Translations under genes and position numbers: made by a program
Shown: one piece after another, positions 34,599 to 46,238 of the stretch
How the letters are laid out: each line of letters opens with the position of its first letter
Numbering within the stretch: the stretch's first letter is position 1
Assembly (NCBI GenBank): GCA_007258455.2
Contig: VDFB02270651.1
Coordinates: 487,525,074-487,589,073, forward strand
Direction: 5' to 3'
DNA length: 64,000 bases
Origin: Sequoia sempervirens
Lineage: Eukaryota; Streptophyta; Pinopsida; Cupressales; Cupressaceae
The notes under the pieces: model-generated
What the model was told of the DNA's origin: nothing
Databases searched by the model: none
Seen by the model: only the letters and a program-made list of their open reading frames with translations

Positions 34599-35108
34599 TT
34601 GACATTGGACCATTTAATCCATATCATTCCCACTTACCTCGGTCTTGACATAAAACTGGCACACATAAATCATGCTTTGGAAAAACTTTTGACATGTGTA
34701 TCCTTCGGTCATATACGGTTCACGAAATGTCATGTCATTACTTTCATAACCTCATACGACATAGTCCTTGAAAATTATATGACAATTCCCTTAGTCTCAT
34801 GTCTCTTGTCTTTTACCAAGGCCACCCCCTATCCTTTCATGTTTGTCACCTATCTTGGCTTTCCCTTGTCAAACGGTCTAAGGATAATCATCATCCCATC
34901 TAGTCCTAACCAAGTCATTTCAAATGCAATGAGTTTAATCCAAACAAGCACATTATCCAAAACATTACTTGACTGTGTTCCTGGCCCGGCTATAGACTTC
35001 CATACTTTCGTCACATTATCGTCATCATCCTCACTTTGTTTCGGGATGTGTCCTTCCCACGTCAAACAACGTTGTCATCACCTGTCAATTGGTATTCAGC
35101 TTGACTAG
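34599..35108 (+). CDS. Small open frame of 169 codons, unrecognised
   Basis: It begins MTLDHLIHIIPTYLGLD and is rich in Ile, Leu, Ser and Thr with hydrophobic stretches. No domain is recognised and no homologue is seen elsewhere in the window. It follows the stem-loop modules inside the nested element. It may simply be open by composition; the element is young, so an open frame carries little evidence of selection. Confidence 0.25.
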   Translation: MTLDHLIHIIPTYLGLDIKLAHINHALEKLLTCVSFGHIRFTKCHVITFITSYDIVLENYMTIPLVSCLLSFTKATPYPFMFVTYLGFPLSNGLRIIIIPSSPNQVISNAMSLIQTSTLSKTLLDCVPGPAIDFHTFVTLSSSSSLCFGMCPSHVKQRCHHLSIGIQLD

Positions 35109-35184
35109 GGGCACAATCATGTTTTTCCTTGGATTCTCATGTGTAGGCATCAGTCATATGCATTTGTCACAATCCTCTTAAACG

Positions 35185-35360
35185 TCAAAAATCCAAAAAA
35201 ATCATAAAATGACAAAAAGACAAAAACATCATAAAATGTCCTTAAAAAAGACAAAAACATCATAAAATGTCCTAAAAAAAAGACCAAAAACATCGTAAAA
35301 AGTCCTGAAAAAAGACCTAAAAATCATAAAACGTCCTGAAGAAAAACACAAAAACATCCA
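35185..35360 (+). repeat. Tandem repeat of about 32 bp, five copies
   Basis: The unit is GACAAAAACATCATAAAATG followed by TCCTTAAAAAA. Copies are close to 31-34 bp apart, and later units carry CGTAAAAAGTCC or ATAAAACGTCC. It lies in the 3' non-coding part of the nested element. Confidence 0.8.
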
Positions 35361-35710
35361 GATCAATGTCAGAATCCTAAAAATAGAGTCAAAGTCAGTC
35401 ATGTCAGTCAGTCCATGTCATTGTCGAACTACGTTGTCTTTGCGCATTTGCTACATAGGCAAGGCCATCAGTTGATGAGTCCCCGAGACATTAGGTCAGT
35501 CATTTTATGTTGGTCCAAATAAAATCATGGCATTTGTCACAATCGTCACATCGGTCAAATAAGTCAGACATAGTCAAACTTAGACACAAGACAGTCATTC
35601 AAAACGTCAATGTCAAAATTGGTCAAAATCAGACAACACGGTCCAATCAATCATACAGTCAATATTAGTCAACTTGCCAAAACATATTACTCAAAACAAT
35701 GTCAGTCTCG
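35361..35710 (+). promoter_or_regulatory. GTCA-rich cluster upstream of the 3' LTR
   Basis: GTCA occurs very often in these 350 bases. Five are in the context [AG]GTCAA, the reverse complement of TTGAC[CT], the core bound by plant WRKY factors (W-box). A regulatory role is an inference; the density could be a low-complexity effect. Confidence 0.3.
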
Positions 35711-36570
35711 TCACTCTTTGGTCCTCTTCAAGATGTGTCCTTCTTGGAGTTAGACCTCGTCAAAATGTCCTTTTCCTTTTCAGGATGTGTCCTTCCTGAT
35801 AATAGGCCCTGTCAAACCATCAACACCGTCAAATTGGCAAAGCTCTTAAATTGTCAAAACTGTCAAACCGACAAGAATTCAATATTTGGCAAACAAAAAT
35901 TGGCAAACAAAATAAAATGGTTGTTAATCTTTCTGGTCTATCTTGTCTTATCTTTTGACTATCTTGGCTATTTTGTCTTATATTTTTACTGTCTTGTCTT
36001 TTTGGTTATGTTACTAGCTACCTCGAGGATGTCCCATGAAGGATTTAGAGGTGCGATGACGTCTCCTAGCCTATTTTATTTTTTTTGATTGCTGTATGTG
36101 GATTGTCTTGACAAAAAGACTAGGGCAACTTCGCCCTTAGTATGAGTTAGGACATTCCTTATCTGTGACTATCTATTTTTCAAATGGATGACCTTGCACA
36201 CCTTGGTCTACGTCATACCATTGTGTTTGTTGTCCATTTGTGTCATTTTTACCACCCAATGATGATTAAGAGCAATAAATATTAAAGTCCTATAGCAATG
36301 TTTTGAAGGATTTGGTCTACGAACTAACATGCATCTTCTATAGTCTTGTCATCTTCTTTTGCTCATCTCATATAGGCATTGCATCCATATCATCATCCAT
36401 ATCTTTTGCACTAACATTCCTTTGTCTCTTCATATTCTAGTCTTCTTGTCCATTTCGAGAGAACACCCATGTTCTTGGAACCCGTCTTTCCTCTCGAGGG
36501 GGCATACCATAACCCTCGTTATTCTTCCTCATCTTATTTTACACTGGGGCATATTTCTGACTTGTTTTCT

Positions 36571-36614
36571 TTGTCACAATGTGACAAGCGACATTATGAC
36601 AAAGAGGGGCAAAA
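36571..36614 (+). other. Palindrome and polypurine tract before the 3' LTR
   Basis: TTGTCACA, one base, TGTGACAA (36571-36587) is a perfect 8-bp inverted repeat. The polypurine tract AAAGAGGGGCAAAA (36601-36614) follows 13 bases later, directly before the LTR start at 36615. Confidence 0.8.
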
Positions 36615-37912
36615 TGTAGACACCTAAAAATGACCTAGGCCTACAAGCTTCATTTTTACCACTTTCGTCCTAGCATAATTATGTCATTTATTTATGTCCT
36701 TGGTCCACATTCGACTATTGATTAAATAATTCATGATTATTTAATTAATTCATGTCCTTTCATTCCTCTTGATTATTAAATAAATAAATTGCATTTATTT
36801 ATTAAATACGTCATTACTATCTAAGTCTTTCTTTAATTAAATAAATTTCTTAATTTATTTAATCCCCTTTGTCATTTAATTCTTCTTGATTATTAAATAA
36901 ATAAATTTTATTTATTTATTTAATGTGCCACTAACTGTCTTAATTAAATAAATTGATTAATTTATTTAATTAATTAGTCTTATCTCCTAAATTAAATAAT
37001 TAAAATTTAATTATTTAATTGCCAATTTCATATTCTTCTCATTTTAAATAAATTAAATTATTTAAAATGTCATGTCAATCCTAACTGTCAGTCCTTTTTG
37101 ATAAATAATCTGAAAAAGATTATTTATTATCTCTCAAAATCCATAATTTGAATTATTTTAATTCAAATTAGTAAATAATCTTCCAAAAATCAAGCAATCG
37201 GGCAGATTCTTGATTTTCTAAATCGTATCTTCAGTTCGCATCTTATCTCTTTGATTTTTCGAATCTTGCAAATCAGGCAATCTTATCTTCTTGATTTTTC
37301 GAAAATATTTATTTTCTAATTAATTTGTCTCATTTATTCTCCACCGTCGATCTGATTTTATTCTGACCGTTCGATTAAGGATTTTTTCCTAACCCTAATT
37401 AGGGATTATCAGGTGTAATCTGAATCGTTCATTTCATTGATTTATCTCGTCCGTCCATTCGAAATGGCATTTTCTATAAAATGCCATCTTCTCATTTTTT
37501 GAACACACACACACACATGCTGACATTTTGCGTAATTACTATAGGCATTCATTTACTTTCACATATTTTTTCATAGGCAATTGTAGTGCTAATTATTATA
37601 GGAATTTGATTAATATTGGCATTTGTTTTAGGCATAGACATTGGCAATAGTCATAGGCATTTAGATTTTGAGTAAATCCTTCAAAACTTGCTTTAGTCTT
37701 GTCTTTTGTCAAAGTTGCTCATACAAATCCGAGGGCATCTTCATTTACTGCAAGCTAGGAGGTGTAATGAAGGTCAATCATGGAAGATGGAGAATGCAGG
37801 TGATATAATTGCCTTTTACTTTCATTGTATTCCTTTGTGCTTTGTTATATTCAATGTATTTTAGTGTTATTTGATCTAACCATCTAACAAATCTATTTTT
37901 CCCTTGATTACA
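36615..37912 (+). repeat. 3' LTR of the nested element
   Basis: It is 1298 bp against 1299 bp for the 5' copy and aligns without large gaps. It ends TTGATTACA before the target duplication GTTAA. The TATA box is at 37474-37481. Confidence 0.95.
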
Positions 37913-37917
37913 GTTAA

Positions 37918-39290
37918 ATCATTTGAGGGATGCGTTGATTTGTTGGTGTGTCGATGGATGGTGCTTGTACATTTTGTTGCACCCAATATGCTTGTAATTG
38001 TTGTTGTACCAACAACACTTGTTGTTGGTCCTGTTGTTTTTGCACTAATAGTTCCTGTTGTTGAGATTATTGTTGTTGTTGTGCCAACAATGCTTATTGT
38101 TTGGCTGCTAGTCGGGCCACTTCTTGTTGTTCTTGGTATTGTTTTAGCACTTGTTGGTATGCTTACTATTGAACTGCTTGTTGTTGTGCAAGGTATTGTG
38201 CTTGTACTTGTGCTGCTTGTTGGTCTACTTATGTGGCTTGTGCGGCTTCAACTACTTGTGTAGCTTGGGAAGCTTGTTTTTGTTGTAATAAATCCTGAGC
38301 TTAAGCAATTTGTTGTGCTTCTAGTGCAACTAGTTGTGCTTGTGCTTGCTAAGTGGCTAGCTGTGCAACTTGTCATTTTTGGAATTGTTGAAGTTCCTTT
38401 TGGTAGGTAGCTTGTTGAGTGGCTTTCAACACAATGTTGTATTAGTTGATGTGTTTTATGTTGGAGGTTGTGGTTATGGTGGCATATTTGGGATGGTGTT
38501 TCTTATTTTGATGAGGGGAAACATATTGATGACATGGATTTGGGTGCTAGATGGTGCAATTGATGTGATAGGTCCTTAGGAGACCATGTTTTGGAATGTG
38601 ATGATCGCTTGAATTATTGGGATCATTACCATCTATTGTTGTGATATCGATGGCAAGATTGGTGGATTAGGTATGATGCTTTGATTGGTGATTGTGGGGT
38701 TGTTTTGAATGAGTGGTGGTAATGGAGGTAGCCCCAGATTGAGAGGTGATGTGGATGTTAATGGTAAGGGTGGAAGTGGTGGAAAAGTGAGTGGCATACT
38801 CCCTTGGGGAAATGATGAAGATGAAGGGTCAAAAATTCCCCCCAACCAAAATAGATCACCTTCTCCCTATGAGGTCATATGGAGAGATGTTTGAGGTGTT
38901 GCATGAAATGATGATGATGATTGTTTATTAGGATCATGAAAGGTGAGGGGGACATATGGGTGTAATGGATCTTGGGAGATGGGTTGACCGAATATGGTAT
39001 TTGCATCCAAACCTTGATTATTCACAAGGGGGTGTGTTTGTATCACATTGAGAAATGTTCTTCCCTTGTGGACGATCGGTGGAGTTGGAGAAATAGATGA
39101 TGTGATTTGGGGTATGGATTGGATGAAGTTTTGAAAGAGAGTTGTAGATGATATTGGTGGTGTGATTTTTAGAGGCTTCTCCACAAATGTGTTCAAATCA
39201 TAATCGAAAGGGAGTCTAGCCCCTTCTTTTGCTAATTCAAGCATATATCGTGAGGGATTGAGCCTCATAATGATATTTACAATGTGATGA
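37918..39290 (-). pseudogene. Gag N-terminal part of the Tat-type element (5' of the nested insertion)
   Basis: The minus strand begins with MRLNPSRYMLELAKEGARLP at 39268, a 133-codon open part, then a Pro-rich part (MPLTFPPLPPLPLTSTSP, 38845-38633). After frame changes comes a long Gln/Ala-rich helical stretch (38300-37930; QQAAQVQAQYLAQQQAVQ, stop, AYQQVLKQYQEQQEVARLAA). In the lineage the N-terminal Gag mediates particle assembly. The reading resumes on the other side of the nested element at 28859. Stops are mostly TAG where Gln is expected. Confidence 0.72.
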
Positions 39291-42200
39291 GTCTCAAGAT
39301 TTTAAATCATTTTGATGGCCTCATTTTGTGACATCCCAAAGGGATTATTGGTAATATCCTCCACTTGACCTTCCTCTTGTATATTTTGTGATGGTAGAGG
39401 AAGATTAGTTAAAGGATGGTTTGTTTCCATTGGATTGATTTGGGGAGTAGTTTGGCACAAATTGCTTGAAGTTGATGTTTCCTTGGTAGCTTACATGTCC
39501 TTCTTGTGTTGTGACCTTGTTTGAACCATAAAATAAGGATCAATTTTTAAGAATATGGTAGTTGAATCTCTAATTGTTTGGATTGATCTAACTTTAGGTA
39601 CAAAAAGAGAAAAATTAGGATGATTAAGGATCAAATTGTTGGTGATGATGAGATGTGTGAAAGATGGATGATATGGATGATTGAAATCTTAGAAGATCTT
39701 GAGGGGATTGTAGAATTTTAGGACTTTTTTTGGTTTCTTGGATTTGTCTTGGATTTTGGATTCTTCAATTTTGACTTTCAACCTTGATTTGGTTTTGGAC
39801 TGTTTTGATTTTGGATAATGAACAAATGGATCTCAAGATGTTGGATGTTATATATGGGATAGAATTTCTCACAAGATGACAATTTGACTAAGTGTAGGGA
39901 GAAGGATGCATCTACCCACACCTAAACAAACAAGATGATAATTTAACTAAGCATGTGTAGAAGGATATATCTACACATACCTAGCTAAAGAAGATGATTT
40001 TGATGATAATTCAACTAAGCATATGGAGAAGGATGCATCTACACATACCTAGCTAAACAAGGTGATTTTGATGATAATTCAACTAATCATATGAAGAAGG
40101 ATGCATCTACATATACCTAGCTAAATAAGGTGATTTGATGTTTGATTCAAGGATTTTGATTTTGATTCACGAATTTTCCAAAAAGTCTAGCATGAAGGAT
40201 GATTTCAAAATTTTCAAGAATTGTTGGTGAGATAATTTGGGTTGATGTTTGAAATATGGATGAAGATTTTGATTTGATCCTATCTGTACCTAAAAAACAC
40301 TTGTTTTACAAGACCTGGGTTTTGAAGAACATGCCTTACTTCTCATACAAGATGCTCAAATTGTTGAAAAAGTATCGAATTTTGACTATAATAAAATGAA
40401 TACAGATTGGGATTGTTTCTTGAAGATCTATAAAAGTTTAAAATAAATATTTGTCTGAATTTGTAGAGCATTGAGAGAAACTTTTGATGATCTTTTGGAC
40501 TAAGATCTTTGAACTTAGGTTTCTAGATTTTGATCTTTTTTGAAATCATTAGATGAAGCACATGTGTAGGGTTCAATTGTTCCTAGCTTTTCTTAGTGAC
40601 TTCTTTTTTACCACAAATAATTCTTGATTAAATTTCCAAACTAAATGTCTAATGTCCTAACTTCTTATCATCCCACAAAATGCTTTATGTGGAAATCAAG
40701 GAAATTAAGGAAAAAGTTTCCTATTGTTGACTTTAGTAGGCAAATTGAAATGAAAATCCAAATGTTTAGAAACCTCTAAGGATAGAATCCTTAGGGTAAT
40801 CAATAACACTTGAATTTTGTCAATGATATTTGATTCCTAAAGGGTTTGAAATTTAATGATCATGTTAAATGTTTATTTCCCAAGGTTTACGAACAGGCAA
40901 TGTGTTTTGATTCCAAGAACATGTACAACCCTATGGATATGAAAGACTATATTTGTTGAATCCCCACTTGGACAAGTCCAGCTACGCTTACTTTTAGGGG
41001 ATGGATAGATGCTTGACCCCACTGGCTCCCCTCCATGACACTCACTTATATGGGGAAGCCAAGTATCAATACCCATGAAACTCCAATGGATTACTTTCCA
41101 TCTCTACTAAAAGCCATAAAAGTGTGAGGCAGCTTCAGAATGACTGTTCTTGCACCAACAAATAGATCAAGGATTTTGGCCTTTTCTAAAGAAGGGTTTT
41201 AATGCGGTCATTTCATTCACAGGGGATAATCCATGCAGCGAGATACCATTGCTTCCCTTCTCCTTGGAACCATCCATGTGATATTGGCCTTTGTTCCAAT
41301 ATCCACACTTATATACCAGTTGGAAGTCGCTTGGCTTTAGCGTGTGGCTAGTTGGGTCATTCCATTGGGTGATTACTTTTTCCCACAAGGAAGGCCCTCT
41401 AAGATAAAAAAAAGTGAGCAAATATATATGTAACTCGATCAATCCATGTTGCAAAACAAAGAGAGAGAATGTATGCAATATGCTCCACTCACACTTGCAA
41501 GATGTTTTGTTCAATTTTTAATCCCAAAATGAAATTTGGAGGCAATCACTTTACCCAACTTAAGATCACCAAAAATCCTTTTGATTCTCAAGATCGTCGT
41601 GAGGCATGAGAGAAGTGCATACGTCTTTTCGATGGTATTATTTTGGGTAAGTAATTACAAGACAAACAAGCACTTGTTCATTTTATCCTTTCAAAGAAAA
41701 AGTAACTTATTTTTAAGCACAAAAGGAGATATGATATTTTTATTGTTCAATTGTTAACCTTAAAAAAAATCTAGTAGATTCTCCTAAATTTATTTTTAAC
41801 CCTTTGTAGCAAAAATTGAAAACTTTTCTAGTGTTCTTTTTAGAGCCCAAAAAAAATTTAGTATGTTCTAAGAGCATGAAAGGTAACAAATCCTTAAGAG
41901 AAATTATGAGTTCTCCCAGAGTGTTAAACAAACACTAAAGTGTTCAAAAACACTTGATGTAATAAGAGAATGATGCCATGATGCAATTTTGAACTTCGTT
42001 TTCCCCCTTCACCTTGATTAAGCCAATTTGCAAAAAAAAAGTTAGGACTGCAAAACAAAGGTTAGAAAACTAGTTAGTAGTCCAAATGATAAAAGAAGGC
42101 ACATGTCAAAATTAATTGATTTAATCCTTTTACTTTGACTCCACTGGCATTGTTTGCACAGGTGGTGCAGTTTGAGGAGGTTCAACAGTGTTGTATGGCA

Positions 42201-42523
42201 TCGCTTGTTAGACAACAACACTCTGTAGTAAAAAAAAAGAGTGTGATTATAGTGGAGTTTCACCCATTGACGCTATTAGAAGTTTAAAAATCCAATCCCT
42301 GTAAACTGACCCAACGATGAAGTTAGAAGATTTGAATTCTGGGTGAGAAAGACAAAGTGACGTGGTTTGAAGTTTGAAGCGGTATGATATGGTGATTTTG
42401 GACTAGTAGCAATTATGTATGGCGATGCTAGACTAATAGTATCGTAATTTCTTGTATACACCAAAAAATAGAGAAAAAGCACATAATTTTTGGAAAAAAC
42501 ATGATTTAATCTTGAGATCTACC
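39291..42523 (-). other. Leader of the Tat-type element
   Basis: This is non-coding by my reading. It includes a repeated phrase (39880-40140) of three to four units with AACTAAGCATATG-GAAGGATGCATCTACA-CATACCTAGCTAAA, about 72 bp each, and the block 41210-41420 that resembles the leader of the nested element. On the element strand the block precedes gag by about 2 kb. Confidence 0.6.
39890..40140. repeat. Tandem repeat of about 70 bp in the leader
   Basis: Units contain GATAATT-AACTAAGCATATG, GAGAAGGATGCATCTACACA and TACCTAGCTAAA followed by AAGATGATTTTGAT. Four units are visible; the first is the most diverged. It is non-coding. Confidence 0.75.
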
Positions 42524-42528
42524 CTCCT

Positions 42529-42540
42529 TCTAGCACCAAA
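42529..42540 (-). other. Primer binding site candidate of the Tat-type element
   Basis: The minus strand reads TTTGGTGCTAGA directly after the 5' LTR. The LTR end is mutated (TATA in place of the expected TACA). The tRNA is not assigned. Confidence 0.45.
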
Positions 42541-43808
42541 TATAGAACCCCAATCCTAATACCTACAAAACACAAGAAACAAACAAATCATTAGATCCAG
42601 TGCAAGTAAGAACCAAGATTCCCCATGAAATCCATTAGCAATGTTGAAAATAGGAAATAAACTAGAAGAACACAATGAGAAAGCAATGAAATTCTAATTA
42701 AGCAAGAAAAATCTTGATCCCATGGGGAAATTGGTGCCAATTTGATATGAAAATTGGCCCTTTCCCAACTCATATGATGCAATGTTGATGAATATGAAGG
42801 TTGATCCACTTTGTTGAAGATTCAATTCAACTCCATGATGAAAAACCTCCATAACCTAGCTAAGACCTTGATAAAATTGATGAAAATAGATATGCTTGAG
42901 GATAACATTGAGTATAGTAAACTTTCTCAAATTGTGGATGATCCAAATGAGGAGAGAAACCTCTTATTTATAGAAAGACAAGATGAAAGAATGCCCAAAA
43001 TGAAGCAATGTGGGACTAAATTTCAACCAATGGCTAAATACCACTTGTCATGATGTGAATGGGAAAAGGATGTGCACATTTTGATGAATGTTCCCATAAA
43101 TGCAATTCAGTGGAATTTGAAAATAGTGAAATGACAAGGTAAGAGGGAGAAAGAAATGACTTAAATGCCACTTGGCTTAATGCACAAGGACATGTAAGAA
43201 GGAATGAATGTATTGTTGGAAGGACAAATCCACTTGGAAGTATTTCAAATTTGGAAGAATATTCCTCTAAATATGCCAAGTTGAGAGAAAATAGATATTT
43301 AATAAATGAATTAAATGTATTTTCATGTGAAAGTGGCAAAAGCCAGAGGATGGGACATGGATTAAGATTAGGATTTAATCAGGATTTGAATAAATAAGAG
43401 GACGTTAGGTGATTTGACAATTTTGACTTAGATTTTAGGATTTAAATAAATCAAAGCTAAGAGGAGAATGATTTAGACTTAGTTAAATAAAATATTTTGA
43501 TTTATTTAACTAAAGAGGATGATTGTTAGATTAAATCAACTAAGGTTTAATTTATTTAATTTAATAAGATGACTTTAGAGATTTAATCAAATAAAATGAA
43601 TTATTTAATTAAATAGAGACCTAGGGTTAATTAAATTAGATTGATTAATTTAATTAACAAAAGAGAAAGACATAATTAGATAAATAATGAATTATTTAAT
43701 TAAGGGATGAAGAGTGATGACAAGCTTAAGAAGGTGATTAAAGTTGAAATGATGTTAGTAATCAAGATCAAGCGTAGAATGTTAATCAATACATTTTACG
43801 TTTCTACA
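42541..43808 (-). repeat. 5' LTR of the Tat-type element
   Basis: It aligns with 16117-17381. The TATA sequence CTATAAATAAGAGG lies on the minus strand at 42973-42960. The plus-strand right end reads TTTCTACA at 43808. The start on the other side is altered from TGTAGA to TATAGA. Confidence 0.9.
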
Positions 43809-43813
43809 CTCCC

Positions 43814-44101
43814 ATGATTTTGTATAGCTTGAAGCAATAGTATATAGTTTAGAAACAAAATAGAAGGTAGGAGAAAGGAACAAGAAGATAAGCTTGAATT
43901 TTGATATGTAACGGGAAAATAAATACAATGTAAGTCTTATTTTAAATTAATATAACAACATCATTAGCTACAACTTTCTAATGAATGTGTGTGTGTAATA
44001 TAATACACTATGGTACAATATACATGAATCTTATGTTCAACAACTATTTTTGTTAGAGTAAAATTATTATTTAATCATTTTATTCTACTTTATGTAATAA
44101 G
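43814..44101. other. Short flank between two LTR elements
   Basis: About 290 bp of AT-rich DNA with a GTGTGTGTAATATAATACAC segment near 43987. No gene was seen. Confidence 0.5.
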
Positions 44102-44106
44102 CCACC

Positions 44107-45712
44107 TATACCATAGAAAAATGGATCATTGGCATTTTCATGGTCTTTTAGGTCTCTCTCATGATGCTTGGTCTATTTTTCTTTTATTTAATGTTGCAAT
44201 GTAACTTATGCATTCACATTAGGTCCTAAACATTCAAATTATGATGTCTTGTGAAGATGTTGTGAAGTGTTGTAAAACATTTCGACAATTTTCTAGACTC
44301 TTTCCATTATTATTCACCTAAAAATCACATTTTCATCACTTCTCAAGTCCTATTCTAAAGTGTTCTAAAGTCTTGTAAGAATATTTCATGCTTTTCTAGG
44401 CTTACTTTCACTATTTACACCTTTCTTATTCTTTATATGACCCATTTATGCATTCACAAGACTTAATTAGGTGTATTTTTTAATGTAAACCCAATAAATA
44501 ACATTAAAAGTGACTTAATTCTCGATACCCTTTTGCAAGCCCAAGGTGGGACCCATTCACCATGGGTGGCGAATGAGTCCCTCTTGGCTCCATATTTAAA
44601 ATAATTCAAAATTTCTTTCGGTTTTTTATTTAAAAATACCTTATGTCAACCTATGATGAGGTATTATTGGGTTATTAGGGCATAGATGTGTATAAATAAG
44701 TTTTTTTCTCCTCATTTTACATCTAATTCATCAAGATCTCCCTATTCACTAATTACATTCAAGCATCATTCAATCAAGCATTCATCAAGCTTCTTGGAGT
44801 AGCAATTGACATATCTTCAAATTTCTTCAACAAGGTTGTGATTTTAGGTCATTTGCATGTTGTTTATTCATCATTCCTTGCTTATTTCATTTCATTTCTT
44901 TATTAAGGGTTTGATTACCAAAGTGGGATTTGACCAAGGAAAATCCCTATACCCTAACCCTTAACCATTTGTCCCCTTCTACATGTGTGTTTGGAGACTT
45001 TTGTATGCATATTTTTCAAGAAATTAGGTGTTGAAAGGTGGTCAAAAAGTCAACAAAGTTTTTCAAGTCAACTAAACCCTATTTCAAGCTTGAAGACAAC
45101 CTATAATTTTTTTTCTGTAGATTTGACTCCAACCCAACAAGAAGATAAGTGAAAATATGGAGCTATAGAATTGACCTATGATTTCATAGAATTTTGGAGG
45201 AGGAATGGTTCACCATAAATGGTGAATGAGTCCCACCTTAAGAGTGAACAAGGTGATTTTTTCAGATTCAAGTTCCCAACAGGCAAAAACCTATTTCAGG
45301 AGATTTTACCAATAGGAGGATTGATTCTCGATCAGTGGAAAATGAGTCCCACTAGTCATCAATAGTGATTTTCCAGCATTCCAAAATCTTCTTAGATCTG
45401 CAATCTATTTCTAGGTGCACTCATTTTAGTCTCTTTCATTTCTAAGTTCATTTGTGCATGTTACTTGTTCATTCTTGCAAACTTCACTGTGTTTTCAAAC
45501 ATTGCTTATCACATTAGTTTAGCATTGTTAATTAGTCAATTACATCATTTAGTTACATTTACAACATTTAATTTAGTATTAATCACATCACACAATAACT
45601 TATTTGAGTGAACCACTTCAATTTTGATTTGGGTTTCTATCTCTCTCCTTTTAGGTGAAAAATCTTAAGAGTGTAAGAGAAGTCTATAGAACATCTCAAA
45701 ATTGTTGGTAAA
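44107..45712 (+). repeat. 5' LTR of the element at 44107-52820
   Basis: The start TATACCATAG is a mutated form of the TGTACCGTAG seen in the 3' copy. TATAAATAAG at 44691-44700 is the likely promoter. It contains a GACCCATTCACC-ATGGGTGG/GAATGAGTCCC motif repeated inside the LTR (44550, 45200 and 45330). Confidence 0.88.
44691..44700 (+). promoter_or_regulatory. TATA box of the 5' LTR
   Basis: TATAAATAAG follows GTG and is conserved in the 3' LTR at 51788-51797. Confidence 0.65.
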
Positions 45713-46238
45713 TTTTGGTGAACCTATATATTGAAAACTTTATATATTTTTATTTCTATTGCATATTGCATCCTAAGTTTCATTTCCATCCACATTCAAT
45801 TAGGCTTTGTTTTGTTTTTGCATCCTAGGATTTCTCAAATTGCATTAGCGAAAGACTCATATAGACTTCATTTTTGCATAGATCATATCATTCAAAAACC
45901 TAAAAATTTTCATTTTCATCCTCATTATGCATCTGAAAAGCACATAAATCATTTGAATTTTTTTGAAAAACACAAAAAAATATCATACGTGGACTCATTT
46001 GCCACCCTAGGCAAATTAGTTTACCTGCGCATTTTAAACTGCATTTTTAGGCATTTTCTGGGTATTTATTGCATTTTAGTTTTTTGTTGTTTTTCTATTT
46101 TAGTTTACAACATTTCTATTATTTTCATTTTGAACTTCTATATTTCATTGTATTTGCATCCACCTTACCCTTTGTGGTACTTGTTTGAGTGTTTGGTGCC
46201 CCATTGATAATACTTTAGTGAGACAAAGTTCTAGACTC

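Larger units (their letters stand above)
28865..37912 (+). mobile_element. Young non-autonomous LTR retrotransposon nested in gag of the Tat-type element
   Basis: The element is 9048 bp, with 5' LTR 28865-30163, 3' LTR 36615-37912 and the 5-bp target duplication GTTAA on both sides (28860-28864 and 37913-37917). It has a polypurine tract before the 3' LTR and a primer-site candidate after the 5' LTR. The LTRs differ at roughly 35-40 positions in 1.3 kb by eye, the lowest divergence in the window. The interior has one long intact ORF (31878-34319), no protease, RT, RNase H or integrase. It shares the LTR start, polypurine tract, leader block and 3' modules with the host Tat-type element, so Tat-family enzymes are the likely helpers. 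Confidence 0.93.
16117..43808 (-). mobile_element. Tat-type Ty3/gypsy retrotransposon, decayed, with a nested insertion
   Basis: Two direct repeats of about 1.27 kb (16117-17381 and 42541-43808) bound the element. On the minus strand the order is 5' LTR, primer site, leader, gag, protease, G-patch-like linker, RT, RNase H, second RNase H, integrase, stem-loop modules, a long 3' region with an antisense gene, polypurine tract, 3' LTR. A second RNase H between RNase H and integrase, together with an antisense plant-mobile-domain gene, is diagnostic of the Tat lineage (relatives include Grande, Retand and Ogre types). Without the 9-kb nested element it would be about 18.6 kb. A sample of about 215 bp gives roughly 92% LTR identity by eye. 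The 5-bp flanks (ATCCA and CTCCC) no longer match convincingly. Confidence 0.9.

Noticed and set aside
37904..38263. Plus-strand frame of 119 codons rich in Val and Leu
   Set aside because: It is the antisense of a Gln/Ala-rich part of gag on the minus strand; CAA/CAG-rich coding always gives Leu/Val-rich frames on the opposite strand.
16112..43813. 5-bp target duplication for the Tat-type element
   Set aside because: Flanks ATCCA and CTCCC agree in only three of five positions, which is not enough to claim a duplication.
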